Of a stretch of 64,000 bases of DNA, positions 24,455 through 38,000 are shown piece after piece. This DNA is from Marsupella aquatica (taxonomy: Eukaryota > Marchantiophyta), in the NCBI GenBank assembly GCA_973895155.1, contig OZ316896.1:9300001-9364000 (forward strand), given 5' to 3'. Each line of letters opens with the position of its first letter. Position 1 is the stretch's first letter. The notes below the pieces were generated by a model. It was not told the origin of the DNA and searched no databases. It saw only the letters and a program-made list of their open reading frames with translations. A program made the position numbers and the translations under genes.

Positions 24455-27400
24455 ATGAGCGGCCGTCTGAGCCGCGTCTGGTTGCGTTCAGTACTACACA
24501 TTCGAGCGCAGCAGCAGACTCTCTTATTGCGGCAGGTGATCCCCTCCCTCCCTCGCTCCCATAAACGCTGTGTGATCCCATTTTTCGTGTTTTTCCTCGG
24601 TCTCTCTATCTCTGTCTGTGAGTATGGAATTTCAGTTTAGGGTTTTGCGGATGTCCAAGGCGAAAGGATGGGTTTTGCTTGAATCGATTGAGTGTGAAGA
24701 TGCTCGTCGGAGACAATTTTAGGACGAACATGGTGATGATGATGATAATTGTGTGACTGCAATGGTGCCTGAATCATATCAAATGGATCTGAGATTCCAG
24801 CCAAGTGTATTTTTTTCTGGGGTTTAGGGTAGACGACCGGAATTGGAGTGGTAGAGATAAGTAAAACCTCTCGTTCGTCCGGAAATTGTGAATCAATGAT
24901 AGGGGATGGGCTCTTAGCTTGGCTTTTTGGATCAAAGTGGTATAGTAGCTTACTTGTTGTGAGATTCCCGTTGCAGGGCAGGGAGAATGTAGGGGTTCGT
25001 AGATTTGGAATTGCCCAACCGGAGCAGAAGGCAAATGAGGGATCCGCAGCACCGTCATACAGTAGCAGTAGCAAAGTGAGACAAGAGACAGCAACAGAGG
25101 AACATAGCAGTCGCTCCTATTCCACGCCGAAATCTGCCGGTGGTGAGCCAGAAGGCGGAAATGCAAGAGAAGATCCAGCCTCAAATACAGCAGGCGCTGC
25201 CTCTCCTGGAGCTGGAGCTGGAGCGCGAGAGTTTTTTGCGGACAAGTTTGCCAAGGGTTTCTCCTTTGCATCTGCCTCGGCAACGGCGGGTTTCAAGAAG
25301 TTCAAGGATGCCAAGATTGTGGATGCTGTCAAAGACAGCTATGCGTTTTTGAAAGAGGAGCTGAATACACCAGCTTCTCGGCGGAAAGTGAAGGATGCCG
25401 GTGTTCCATTCTCCGACGTGGAGAGAAGTGAAGAAACCGCCATAGTCCCAGTGATCAAGAAAAGGTCCGCTTGGCAAAAGCGTTTGGATGACATTATGGA
25501 AAAGGTGTGATCTATTCCTTAGGTTATCCAAATTATTAGGTTTTGGGGGGTGCGGATGTCTGGTTCGAGTGGAGATCTCTAATGTAAACTTGAAATTATC
25601 TGCTATTCGTTGAATTGTTTTGTGCGGGCTTGACTAGCTACTCTCCACTTCGCTGAGTCAACATTGGTCAGCAACAGTCCGAGTTTAGCTGACTAATTTG
25701 GCATGCCGTACTGCCAACCCGTTGATGTGTGGATTGATTTAGTCTGTAGTGGTATGTCATTTTCACAGCTCTTGATGTTGGGTCTCTTGATAACCACGTG
25801 CAGGCTCATCAGCATCCAGCTTACAGACGTTTAAGAAGTGTGAAGCAGCATCCAGTCGTTGCTAAAAGTCAAGAAGTAAGCTGCAGCTCATTCCATCTGC
25901 CCCACTTCGCTAGTGCCCCTCCAGAGCTTTGTTATACTCAGGTTTAACTGTTGGTCTGGTCACTCGAATTAATTTAAACTTAAGAAAAGGCATTTAGGAA
26001 GAAAATTAAAGATAGTCCATGGGTTTGACTCTCTTTTTCTCTCTGGAAATGCAGCTGGCTGAGGATTTGCGCGAGAGATGGGAGACAAGTGACAGTCCAG
26101 TGGTGCACAAGATCCAAGAGTGAGCCTCCTTGATCATGCGGGTTTAATCAGATGTTCTGTACTAGTCTGACCTGGAGAAAGTGCAAGACACAGATGAATG
26201 AGGCGGTGTATTTGTTGTTCGTATATTGGGGTTTACATCGTCTCTCTCGGATTATCTCGTGACCTTGTTGGCCTTTGGAAGATTTAGGTCCTACATTTCA
26301 GATTTCAGATTCCACACCCTTCAGAAACCCAAATCTGCCATCACTCACGGATTTGTTACTCTTTTTCCAGTATTAATGACTCTATATTTGGCGAGACAGC
26401 GACAGCAGTGGCAATGAGGGAAATACGGAGACGAGATCCGTAAGCTACTATCTCAATACTGTTCAGTCGTAGTTAAGAGGCTCTCTTCCTGTCTTCAAAC
26501 TTGGATTTTGGTTGTGCAAAGTTTTATCTGCTGATAGTGACGATTATTCTACTGCAGGCTGTTCTCTGTACCGGACTTCATACTAGAGGTTCAGGAAGAT
26601 ATTCGGCCGATTCTTATAGCATATCTTAAGGTAAACTCCAGTTTGCCAGTTTGTAATGTGTACTCAGATGATTGCTATACTATTTTCTCGCGATGTAGGC
26701 TTTTTGAATGTTTCGTCCTGTCCCCCTGCGGTACCCATTGATATACTGGCATAATTGATGTTACAGGGTGATTACAATACTCTGAGGACGAAATGCAGTC
26801 GCGAAGTAGTAGATCGCTGTAGAGCCGAAAGAAGGGCTTTGGAGAGTCAAGGGATTTATTTGGATCACAAGGTAATATTCGGCATATCCTGAGTCATATG
26901 ACTACCAATTTATCTCTTTAGCTGAAACTCTGGAAGTGTCTGATGGAGGGGGTTGTTGGGTTGCAGATCTTACATATATCAGATGTTGAGGTAAGAGAGA
27001 CGAAATTGATGGGCAACTCTCCAATCATCATAGTGGCTGTAAGTTCCCCCAGCTCACTGTTGGTCATTATCTCTTATGTAGTGAAGTAATTTTCTTGATA
27101 TGTCTCATTTCGACCGATACATTAATGGAGTCTTTGTCAGTACTGAGCCAAGGGAAATAATTGAACATGGCATTTGTTTCGGTCATGCAGTTCCAGACAC
27201 AGCAGATTTATTGTGCACGTGATAAAGCTGGAAACATAACTCAAGGGGCCAAGGTAAACATGTGAACTCTAAAAACTGGAAATGAACTTTTGGCCATATA
27301 AGGTGTCACTGAAGTTTGTTTGAGTTGATGGTCAAGATGACCTAGATGCATCGTCGAAGTGCAGTATAGTTTGTGAAGTGCAGTATAGTTTGTGGAAATT

Positions 27401-27678
27401 GTTGGGGGATTCGCTCGTCTGAGGGTTTGGCGTTTTTCTGATGGAGTTGAAATGAAAAGACTAGTGGTGTGGAAATTCCAAGACTGAGTTTCAAGAGTAT
27501 AGAATAACTTTCTCAGACTCACTTAAGTGAAAATATCTTTTCTCAGGACGACATACACACAGTTTACTATGCATGGGCTATGCAGCAACTGTCTGCTGAG
27601 GAGCTGGAGGAGGGTGAAATACATCCTCGTTGGCAACTAAGAGAAATGCAGCAATTAGGAATCCAAGCCATTATTTGA
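24455..27678 (+). CDS. TIM44: TIM44, mitochondrial import inner membrane translocase subunit (ten exons)
   Basis: Peripheral inner-membrane protein that docks matrix Hsp70 at the TIM23 channel to drive protein import. Exons with GT-AG borders and consistent phases: 24455-24535, 24977-25504, 25804-25875, 26055-26119, 26371-26439, 26558-26630, 26767-26871, 26967-27038, 27191-27253, 27547-27678; 419 residues. Exon 1 ([20 protein letters not shown]) is an Arg-rich amphipathic presequence without acidic residues. Exon 2 gives a Ser/Ala/Gly-rich linker and the N-terminal part ([12 protein letters not shown] to [10 protein letters not shown]). Exons 4-10 encode the Tim44 C-terminal membrane-binding fold ([75 protein letters not shown]). 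Slightly shorter than seed-plant TIM44. No breaks seen. Confidence 0.96.
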
Positions 27679-28660
27679 AATCGTTAGAACTGCTTAGTGA
27701 GGAAACTTGGAAGAGAAATCTTTCAGCGAAAATGTTTTAAATTCCTTAACATAATTTTTTTGCCTCCTGTTGTAGCAATCCTTAGTCAGCATGGGGTTGA
27801 AACGAGAGCTTTACACGGTATACATGATCCGTCCAAATGGCTTCCCCGCCGTCTCGTCAGGTTACATCACACCTCTGATTTTGACATCTGAGATTTGACA
27901 TGTCTAGAATGGCCTTTTCTGTGTTGTTCACTCCTCTGACTGTTCGAGAGATTGTACTGTCCTGAATGCACCAGTTATGTCATCCCAAAGAGTTTCTTGG
28001 ATCCTTTGGAGGCCAGGAGTTGCATCCCACCTCACTAGTATGGATTTCCTTGTCTGCTGTCAAATACATTCAACATATGAGACACATGGCTTCTTGGTCA
28101 TAATCGTGGGCATGGCAACCATATGACCCGTTTCATTCAAGCGATAAGGTATTGGCTCTCGAGGACGAGACCTTCTGTCACCATCAAAAGGAGTAATCGT
28201 CTATGGTGCTACTGACGCGAGAAGCACCATAGACGAAGAAGAGAAGGAAAAATATATCCCTAAGCAAGACTGGTTTTCAACATGGATGTAATATATGGAA
28301 TTGAGATGGGCCTCGACAGGGATTGCCTGCTGGTCATTGGCAATTCCGATTTTGTCCCTGTAGAATGGCTGAGTTTGTCTTTAAAATTAAAACTTCAATT
28401 CAATATGAGTTCACTTAATGGAGGATGCAAGGAATGTTGCAATTAGAAAAAATAATGTTGCTATCACCGTGGGAACCATTGGGCACACTTTGCTTTGCTT
28501 ACTTACAAAAGGGTACTTAAAAGGGTGATGCAAAACTGTTCAGCGGAGCACGCATGTCTCCACAAATGGTCAGTGAGCCTTTCCTCAATCATTAGGTCTT
28601 TCAAGGCAGAATTTTACAACTAAAAGAAATCATGCCAAACAACACGACATTTCCTGCTCG
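27679..28660. other. TIM44 3' flank
   Basis: Probable 3' UTR followed by non-coding sequence. It contains a perfect 14-bp inverted repeat with a 12-base loop at 28197-28236. No gene recognised. Confidence 0.45.
28197..28236. repeat. Perfect 14-bp hairpin
   Basis: TCGTCTATGGTGCT (28197-28210) pairs exactly with AGCACCATAGACGA (28223-28236) across a 12-base loop. It lies about 520 bases downstream of the TIM44 stop codon. It could be an RNA structure or a small inverted-repeat remnant. Confidence 0.8.
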
Positions 28661-28661
28661 A

Positions 28662-28906
28662 ATTGAACCCATCGGTGATACTTGATTAACATACTGATGG
28701 ACCAAATCAGAAATGTGACAGCCACAGGCGAAGTGTTTTCCAGGAAGCAGTGAAACGCCTTTTATTTCAGGTGCTTCGAACCAATTGGTGACGCTTGTTC
28801 AATATACTGATCGACCAAAACAGAATGTGACAGCAAAACGAGAAATCAAGCCCTAAGTTGTTGTCAGGAAGCAGTGAAATGCCTTTTTCTTCCAGCTGCA
28901 ACTGCC
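28662..28906. repeat. Two-copy imperfect tandem repeat, about 122-bp unit
   Basis: Both copies contain ATACTGATNGACCAAA, AGAATGTGACAGC-like sequence and CAGGAAGCAGTGAAAYGCC in the same order. No coding function seen. Confidence 0.75.
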
Positions 28907-29693
28907 CAATCCTTCACATTTTCATTTCAGGCAAGGAAGGCTTTGAGGGCTGGGCAGCCTTGGCGAATTCTGAAATTTTTTTCTCTTCATTTGTCCAAAA
29001 ATCAGGGAAAAACCTTTGTAGACAGGCTGCGGTGGGAGGACAGCAGCTGCTGCCCGGTAAACTGCAACTTGGTGCACTTATACAGTTTGCGAATGGTCCC
29101 CTGCCTGCCTACACTAACGGGCCAAACTATGTGTAAGGTAACCCATGGTCCCAGGGTGGCCATGGATTAATAAGCCCCAAAGTATAATTTTACTCTATTT
29201 GTGATTTGAACATTGTGACTGAAATTGGATACCCTCCAGGGGTGGAAATCTCATAGCCTCTAGGCCAAGCTAGCAGGTGGTAATGGCTCATAATCATCTA
29301 CAGAAATACAAAAGAAGAAAAAAAATGCACAAAAGGTTAAACTTGTGCCTAACCATGGTTGGGTCAAAGCACCTCAAACAAGCTGTTGCCTGCAGCTAGC
29401 AAAAAGTACAGTGGGAGACTCCTCAAGTCCTCTATAGGTCACCAGTGATAGTCAAGGACTTTATTTTTGCATTTGGATAATAGTTTCTATTTACAATTAT
29501 AATAAGATATTCCATCTTTTTTGGTCCTTGGTCCCAATACAAAAAAGTTACTGGGCAAAAAGATCCAGAGTGGTTGAATTTGATTAGTTATTTTTACTCA
29601 CCAATTTGATTAGTTATTTTTACTCATCATTGATGAAATAAATGTACATCTCTGGCACATATGTGCTTCCCACTGTCCCATAAATACCCAACA

Positions 29694-29731
<38 letters not shown>

Positions 29732-31697
29732 ATTTGCATACCACTCTCTATAGATCTGCAACCCAATGACCTTACCAGAAAGGGCCACCTGTTTGGTTGG
29801 TTTCGTATTTGGTATGTGACTGTTGGGCTGCTTTTCCCGGGTAGGCGTTTTTGCCTTTTGGCACTCTAATATATATGAGATTATTTGATTAAGTCTAGAC
29901 TTATATCCTGGGCAAGCATGGTGGGTGACAAGAAAGCTCGTGGTCCATATTCCTCCCATATAGCATCGTTCTAATGCCTTACTATATAAATATATAAAGT
30001 TGGTCATCATATCATACTTAAATCTACACAATTGAAACTTTACAAGAAAAGGTGATATCATGATGAACGGCCGACAAGTCAAACTAAGTATAACATCACA
30101 TTTCATACAACAATATAGCAACCCCGGAAAAAAACGTTTACAATATGATTACAACTCCTAGATGAACTTCTAGATTTGACTAGCGCAACACCTAGTAACC
30201 ACCGACCCCCAAAAAAAGGAGAAGTACACGTCGACCCCACTCGCCCATCTACCCATATATATTAATACTAACTCGGGTGCAAGTCCTCGTGCTGAATTTT
30301 CCTAGATTCTTTCCAAGGAAGCAGGTAAGCCCAGCTCCTGCAGACTAAAACGATTCGTAGGACTAAACGAGCGACTTTCAAAAAGGGCTCATTCACAACA
30401 TCAAAGCACAGTCAACATGCCCCAACGAAATATATGAAGAATGAGAGCCATTTACCAGTTCCTGAAAATGCGTTTGAAATTCTATCACATGTCCCTAGTT
30501 TTTCCAACTTTGCTGTCGTGGGCTTGCAGTAGCAGCTTTCCCACCAGTGGCAATTTCAGCTTTTTCTTCCGAGTATTAATGGAGAACCTGTTCCAGTATA
30601 GTGGTGAACTGGTTTTAGGGATTTATTACCCACTTCAACTTTGGGTGGCTTTATGGCACTTTTGACTTTTTTCCACCAAACCAAAACTGTAGGACAACTT
30701 CTTGTTCTGATGAATGATAAATCTTTTGAAATGAAGCTCAATAATTGCAAATACTTGAATGAAGGTGGACATAACTGGGCTGGATGTGGTCTATAACTTG
30801 ACACAAAACAATCACTTCAGATGAGCATTTTCTTGGGCCCAGTGCTTTCAATGTAGGATCATACACCATCCACAATTTCTAATCATTGGATATGTGACAT
30901 CAAAGATCCACGCTTTTCACATATCTTAAACACTAGTGTGACTTGGAAAAAACAAAAAAACACTAGTGTGACTTGGCATGCTGGGATGTTTACTTTAGGG
31001 TTTAGCCTGGTGGCATCTACCAATGATTATAAAACTTTTTTCACCAACTATGTCAAGTTATATGCTTGATGGAACTTGGGGCTAGAAACTTGGCTTGATA
31101 GGAGAACTTTCCTTGCAGATTGGACCCCCTATGACACTTGCGTGCCAGGTGCTCTCCTAACAATTCTTATAAGGTGCTCTGCTGGATGCTATGACCAAAA
31201 ATTGCTACCATGTAGATTGAGGTCAACCGTGCTCAAACAACAAACTGCACAGTTGGGGGGAATTGCAAAACACCAGCGCGTGAGCAAAAATGCATTGTAT
31301 GTGAAATGCAGACAATATGATTAATATCTTCTTGGGCAAAACAGTTCATTTGACATATTCCATTTCAACTTTCATGCAGGCTTTCATGATGTGTTTTTGC
31401 CACAAGTTTTGCTGTTGCTTGAAGGGGGTTTGTGGTTGCATGGGCACTTGTGACACAAAATTGTTTGAGTAAAGGTTGTTTGAAGTCTAGTCCAAAATTT
31501 GTTGTGTGTGCCTGGTAAACGTTGTCTTGCAGACCTATACTTTGGTTGTTTGCCTCTACTTGAATGGGTTTGCATCGGGGGTTGCATGGCCGTTTGTAGC
31601 CCAAAAAATGTTTGTGTAGAAAGAAGACAACATGAATGATGTCTCCAAAAAATTAGGTTTGAAGTGTGGAAGGAAGGCAGCATGAAAATGTCTCCCA
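28907..31697. other. Intergenic, no gene recognised
   Basis: Contains a dinucleotide (AT)n tract at about 29699-29727 and an 18-bp direct repeat (ACACTAGTGTGACTTGG) at about 30930 and 30960. Short frames only. Confidence 0.4.
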
Positions 31698-32042
31698 TGT
31701 CGAGCAAAGTTGACATTCACAATGGCACCCATAACCATCCAATGAACAACTAGTCAACACACAAAGATATGTCAGTGATTCAATTCAGCTAAGGCTACAT
31801 CCACCGGAACACACAAGAGCTTTATTACACTACAGGCCCTTCGGCTATACCAAGTCTCTCCAATACAAGTTCTCCCTATCTCTCAATTGGGTCCATAACA
31901 ATGAGTCTGAGAGCCTCCTATCCAAGCAAACATTGCTTGGGTATATAGTGTTCAGCACAATTAACCTAACCAAGTTTGCGACTAAGGTTAGCCTAACCAT
32001 GGGTGCAATTGTAACTCTAAACCTAAGAGTAAATGCTTAACA
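31698..32042 (-). mobile_element. Degraded solo LTR related to the copia LTR
   Basis: In minus orientation it begins TGTTAAGCATTTACTCTTAGG, close to the copia LTR start, and ends at TGCTCGACA. It shares CCATAACAATGAGTCT, CGGCTATACCAAGTCTC and GGAACACACAAGAG (plus-strand reading) with the copia LTR. One or two degenerate relatives of the 18-bp unit (GGTTAGG-like) are visible, not an array. Flanks TCCCA and TTCTA match only partly. Confidence 0.78.
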
Positions 32043-35000
32043 TTCTATACACCTAACCTTTTGGCCCTACTTAAATAGGGTCCGTGTCCGTTAATCATGA
32101 TTACACCATCATTCTAATTACAACAGAAGTAGTCTCCACTATGAACACATCAATTACACAGTTGCAAAACTTGACTACCTTAACATTTAGCTCCGGCGTC
32201 GCTGACTCCAACGCCGAGCTCCCCTATGGTCCAGGCCCGGAACGTCCATCCGGGGAGGACTTAGCATGGGGAGACTTGTGGGCAATGGGGCGTGGCACTA
32301 GCAAAGGCAAGACGCTAAGCTGGTGACACACACTAAGGACTTAGACTAGCTGGGGGTTGGTTGGATCAAGGGGAAAGGGTCGGACTTAAGGTCGACCGTC
32401 CGGACCCCAGACGGACTTTGAGTTCTGAGGGCTTGAGTGCGAGCTTCTCTAAGGCCCTAGGCCAATGGAGTTCACTCCATGGGCAACGGACGTTTGGGGC
32501 ACGAGTTACGGCCCGATCCAGGTTTGGCCGATCGGGGTCCAGGGCGACAATGGGATCTGAGGGCCTAGGCATGAGTATTGGGTCGGCCCAATCACAATGG
32601 GCTAAGGCACTCCGCTTATAGACGCCTAACTAAAAAGTTATGGGCATTGTCAGTTGGTGGCACGCCTAGACATGCAGGTTGGGGTCCAGGTGGGGGGCCA
32701 AAATTTGGGGACCAAAGTAGGTCAGGGGGTGACAGGTCTCCATAAGCATATATGAGGGGAGTGGTGTCTCCTTTGGGGCTAAGGGCAAGCCGAAGCCGTG
32801 AGCCACGGCGGTCACAACACCAAGGGAAAACACCAAACGGTAATAGCTATAACTTCCCAATGGGAAGTCTGTTGGAAGACTTCTTGGGTGAGTTGGAAGT
32901 CTCTCAAGGAGGACTACACTTTCTTGAGCTCAGCTGGGTCTAGGGGTGCCATGGATACTTTGGGTTTGCAGGGGCTATCTCGCCTGCTTGCCAAATCTTG
33001 CCGAAACAACAGCCAAGCTCGGGGGTTTCACTTCCACAAAAATGGCATATCACGTGCGACGAAAGATAGGGTCATTTTATTGGTTTTAAGGGAAGACTTA
33101 AGAATTTTTGTAGAAGAACAATAGGATCTTTTAAATTCAATTTTGAGACTTATAAGAACATTTGGGTCTTTTAATCCAATTTTTAGAATATTCCAAGAAT
33201 AGTCCAACTTTATAGGGGTTAAAAAATAATATTTTTTTTCTTACATTTTAGGGGGTCCGAGGCCTAAAAACGTCGTAGGCGATGGGGAGGTCCCCATATA
33301 GTGAGACCCCCGAGCAGCCAAGCCGCATTCAGTCTCTCAAGGGAGCTCGCATTGGGGAGGCAAGACCAAGTAGGCATGGAGGTTGAGTTCCAAGGGCACT
33401 TGGCCCCTAGACCACCAGTGGGGCGCTAACTGAGAGTTGGTTGCTAGAGTCAGAGCTTTAGGACAAGTTACGCTATTTGGGCCATGAGCATGTCCTGGGG
33501 GCAGGGTGGTCAAATGGTGATGGATAGGTATGAGGGGGAACCCGGGCTACACTCAAAGAGGGGCTATTCTGGACAAACAGTGGGTGTCAACTCTGGTTCC
33601 TGCTTATGGTAACGGGAGGACCTATCGCTAACCTACTTACCAATGTCTGTTGAGATTGAGTTAGGGTACTAGACTTTGGGGAGATCTAGATCATGTTGGG
33701 TTACTTGCCAAGACACTTGGTTGCTTGTGCAGATAGGGAGGATCGTTAAGTAGCGGTGGTGTTAGAGAGCAAGTGCAGCTTCGTATGGGAGGGGCCGCGG
33801 ACGGTGCAAAGGGCACCAGGTTGCTTGCTCAACTGAAGGTATTCCGTGGAGGCGTTTGCGCACCAAGGGCACTTAGGCAAGGCTAGGGTGCTGGGATTTA
33901 GGTGGCTAAGTGGCTAGGTCCACCACTTACACAAACACAAAATGATACTTAAAATATAAGTATTTAAGGACTTAAATTGTTTTATGGGGACACATTACAT
34001 GGCCCATTGAAACTACCACTGAAGCTACCACTGTTGTCTTTGTTGCTGGTTTTGGTATATGTAACCTACTTGCATGTGGCGGTACCATTGAAGTTACCAG
34101 TAAAAAAGTCCTGACCAAACTGGGGCAGGCATATCTGGAAATTGGTCAATTGATTGAATGGATCTTGAGATAGACCTGCTGACTTCAGGCTCACCCTGAA
34201 AAATCTTTTATTCTCCCAAGGTAAAAGCCAGTTGTAGACATCAATGGGAAAAGTGGGAATGGAATCCTAAATTCCTTGTTGCATTCATATTACTTGCTCC
34301 TCTTCCTTGCCTCACCCCCACCCTCTAGTTGGTTGGTTTTTTCCTGCTTCTGCTTTCCATTCACACTATGTTGTTGTTTGTCACATGCAAAATTGTCATC
34401 TTCAAGGTGCAAAATGACAACATTGCTTAAGGGATCCACTGCCAGTAGAGGAACAATTTGGAAGCTTAGATGGCATGCTTCACCCTAGGTTTAGCCTACC
34501 TGGACTCCTTACTTGGTCTTTCCTGAGCAAGACAATTCTGATGCCAGGGGCAATGATTCAAAGGACTTGCAAAAGATTTCCTTGGACATCATTTCTGATG
34601 CATATGATTTTTGACTCCTATATTGCAACCTATTTATGTTATAAGTCACAATTGTTGAGTTTTGAGCCATAGAAGTTCAAAAAATTGAGAGTTCAATCAT
34701 TTTCTTCTTATATGTTTGCCTTGGTATCAGACTATTGGTCAAGACATGTCTAAAGAAGCTACTATCAAAATGTGGAGTACTCCAGGCAGCCCAAACTTTA
34801 CTATGGAAGATGAAAATTAGGAAGGTCAGCAAGAACAAAATAATCAAATATTGGAAAAGTTACCAAGGAATTTCTTCCATCGCCTTGTCAGCACAAGCAA
34901 TATGATCTTGGTGATGGCATGGCAGGACCTTTACTTGATTCCCATCTTCATACTCAACTAGGCAGAGATTGCAATTGTCACATGGTGTCACAACCCCTCT

Positions 35001-38000
35001 GATCTCCAACTATATGGAATGGTGCTACTTTAAAATTGGATGGAGTTTTTCAGCAGCCAACGAGGTTGATTTACCTTTGGTCGTGCAACATTTGCTCTTT
35101 GTTGCAGTTAGGAAGTACCTAGAAACAAAGCAGACCTTCCATCGATCTAAAATCAAAGTGTTGTTGGCAACTCTCCAACCCTTACTCTGCATAGAACTTA
35201 AAGGAGTAGGTGAAAAGTTTTTCTTGGCACAACTTCGGAGGTTTTGAATTGGGATTGCATCTACAATATTATCTGGAGCAGACAATGATGTTAAAGGAGC
35301 TGGACGTCTTGGAAGAGCAATAGACTGACCATGAATTTCAAACTGCAATGATTATGGAGAAGAAAAATGGGAAAGTTTAGAAAGTAAGGCAACAGACTAA
35401 TCAAAGTGCCCATCTGTTAGAGCAGGTGTCTAGTGAGTGGCTCAATATGGAATGAAATAAAGAGCACATTGTGACAAAAGGCAACACAAAAGGAGTGAGC
35501 CTCATGCCAGAAGAGATAGCAATACTTTTGTCCCAACTGGAACTGACGAAGCAATGAGAAAGGTGCTTCAATTCACAGTTTAGGATCAAAGTATACTTTA
35601 CAAAGTGTTGGCCCTGCTTCTATCCCCATATGCCATTTTCTAGTAGATGGCTGTTTAGCTTCTAAACTATTGTGAATCCCTTTAGAAAAAAACAGTGGGC
35701 GTCTCATGTTTTTCTCATACTGGCTTAGGTTAGGGACACCTATGTCACTCAGAACCATAAACTTAGGAAACACCGCTCTGAGCTCTAGTTACGAGGAGAG
35801 AGGGTGAAATGCTTGTTTCTCACACCCCTTGAATCCCATCACACGCTTGGGAATATATATAGCTTAGGGCCTAGGCAGGGGCCTAATTAACCGTAGAGTA
35901 TGAAAATCAATTTAATATAGCTTGAGTATAAGGATAAAATGAACATATTCCAGCAAAGAATGTGCAAGATTATAAAATAAATATAGACCTAAAGATCGAG
36001 GGCGATAAAAAAGAAAATTAAAAACATGAAGAGAGTGGCAAAAATAATTTTAAAATAACACAAAATACAAAAATACCTTGTCTAGAATAAAATGAACAAA
36101 AACAGATAAAAACAATTCTCAATAGGACAAAGTCAGAAGAGAAGGCTCCTGAACCAAGTAACACCAGCAACATAGGTGTAGCCAATATTTCGTAGGGGGA
36201 CATAATCGGTTGTACATTCATCTCGAACCCCCTGGTGGCCTGGTGGATTGTGTTGTCCGCAATTGGCAGAGACGGCGGTGGACAATGGCAGTATATATGT
36301 GGTGGAAATTGTAGTTAGGGACCACAGAAGAGCTGGGTTAAAGTAGGCATGTCATAGAAGGGGCCAGCTATATCGAAAATGTGAGTGGGGCTCTAATTTG
36401 TAACAAGTTTCATGGGACCCACCAGGCCAAGTTTTCCAGCCAGGGGATCCATCAAACACATACCTATGTTGGCCTCCAGTTCTCCACGGGGTTTTCGTGG
36501 CTCATCATTTTATAAAATTGAATATTTTCCAAAGAAAGATCCCCATTTGTCAGGTGTATTAAACACTACTGTATCTTTTCACTCTCTTGGCATGCCTGGA
36601 TGTTCCACTTGAAGTCTTTGAATCATGAGGAAAAACTTGATGAACTCCGATTCATATTTTAATGAAACACGTCGGCATGTTTTGCCTTTCCCAGAGAAAC
36701 TTTTGACTTTCCCTGGGCCTCCTCGAAGGTAGAGCTCCAATGGACCCATGTATAGACTATTAGACATCAGCTTTCTTAAAGTAGAATAGCATTGGAACCA
36801 TGGTATTTGGCATTTATGAAACGTTCATAAAGTAAAGAAGAGTATTCGACGCATAACTGTACTGGCATTGGCTTTCATAAAGTAACAAAAGTATGTATTT
36901 GGCGCACTCTAAACTAAAAGCTAACTGTAACCGTGTGCACAATATTGGTGTGCACTTTTTCCCAAAGGACTTGGGGGCCCAACTCGCATGTGAGTAGCCC
37001 TCAACCATGCAAAAAAAGTATCTATTTAATCTTCTTTCTCGCTACATGTCTATGTGCATGTCTGAGTTCGTGACTCATCTTTGTGGTGCCCTCCCTTTAG
37101 GAACATTGTGAAGGGGCTTTTTGTTGTATTCTCCATGCAAGGTTGGGAACTTGAAAGGGCCTAAGGTTTGCTGCCTTTGCCCTTGGGTTGCCTTAAAAGA
37201 TGCCATCAAGCATATCTGATGAGGGGCTTACGGCATAGTGAATAATATGATGCCAAGTTTTAGTTTGAGGGCTGCAATTTTACAGGACCACTCACATGTG
37301 AGTTAGGTATTTCACCCCTAGTGTGTCTTCAACTCTGGACTTGATGGCTTAAAGAATGATTTAGGACTTGACCAGGCCTTTCTAACGGCTGGCCATCTGA
37401 ACCACAGTAACAGAACAACAGTCAACTTTAGGTTGGCCTTTGCTATGTCGCGATGGACAATATCTATGTATTCAAACTGTCAAAATAGAAATGCGCCAAA
37501 ATATCCAGCTGAACATATGCAAAAATGAGGAGTAAATCAAATTACTATCAGCCATAACTTAGGGGGAAGGCCCTTTAACTGCAAGGGAACTAAAGTCCTC
37601 TCGAGCAGTAGAATGAAAAGTAGAAATCAATACAAAAATCTATAGTGTCTAATTCACAAGTCTTTTCTCCTTTACAAGTGCCTGTTAAAGCTCCCGTTAA
37701 ATATACCACATAGGAGTGTTAAGAATGTTGAAGGGTCCATATCCTTGTTTTCTTATAGGATTTTAATACAGTCATGTCTAGAAGTTGAAAACCCTATTGT
37801 CCAGCCTTCAGTTCAATGGAACCACTACCCAGAGTGCTTGGCCCATAAGTTGTTCACTCAAGAATACTGTCACTAGTGAGTATGCGGTCTAGGTTTCTAT
37901 TTATGTATTCAAATTGTCAAAGAACATAAAGCGCCACCATAGAAGACAGGATCGCAAAGACAAGAAACCCTATAAAGAGGAGAGCAAAAGGGGAAAGCCC

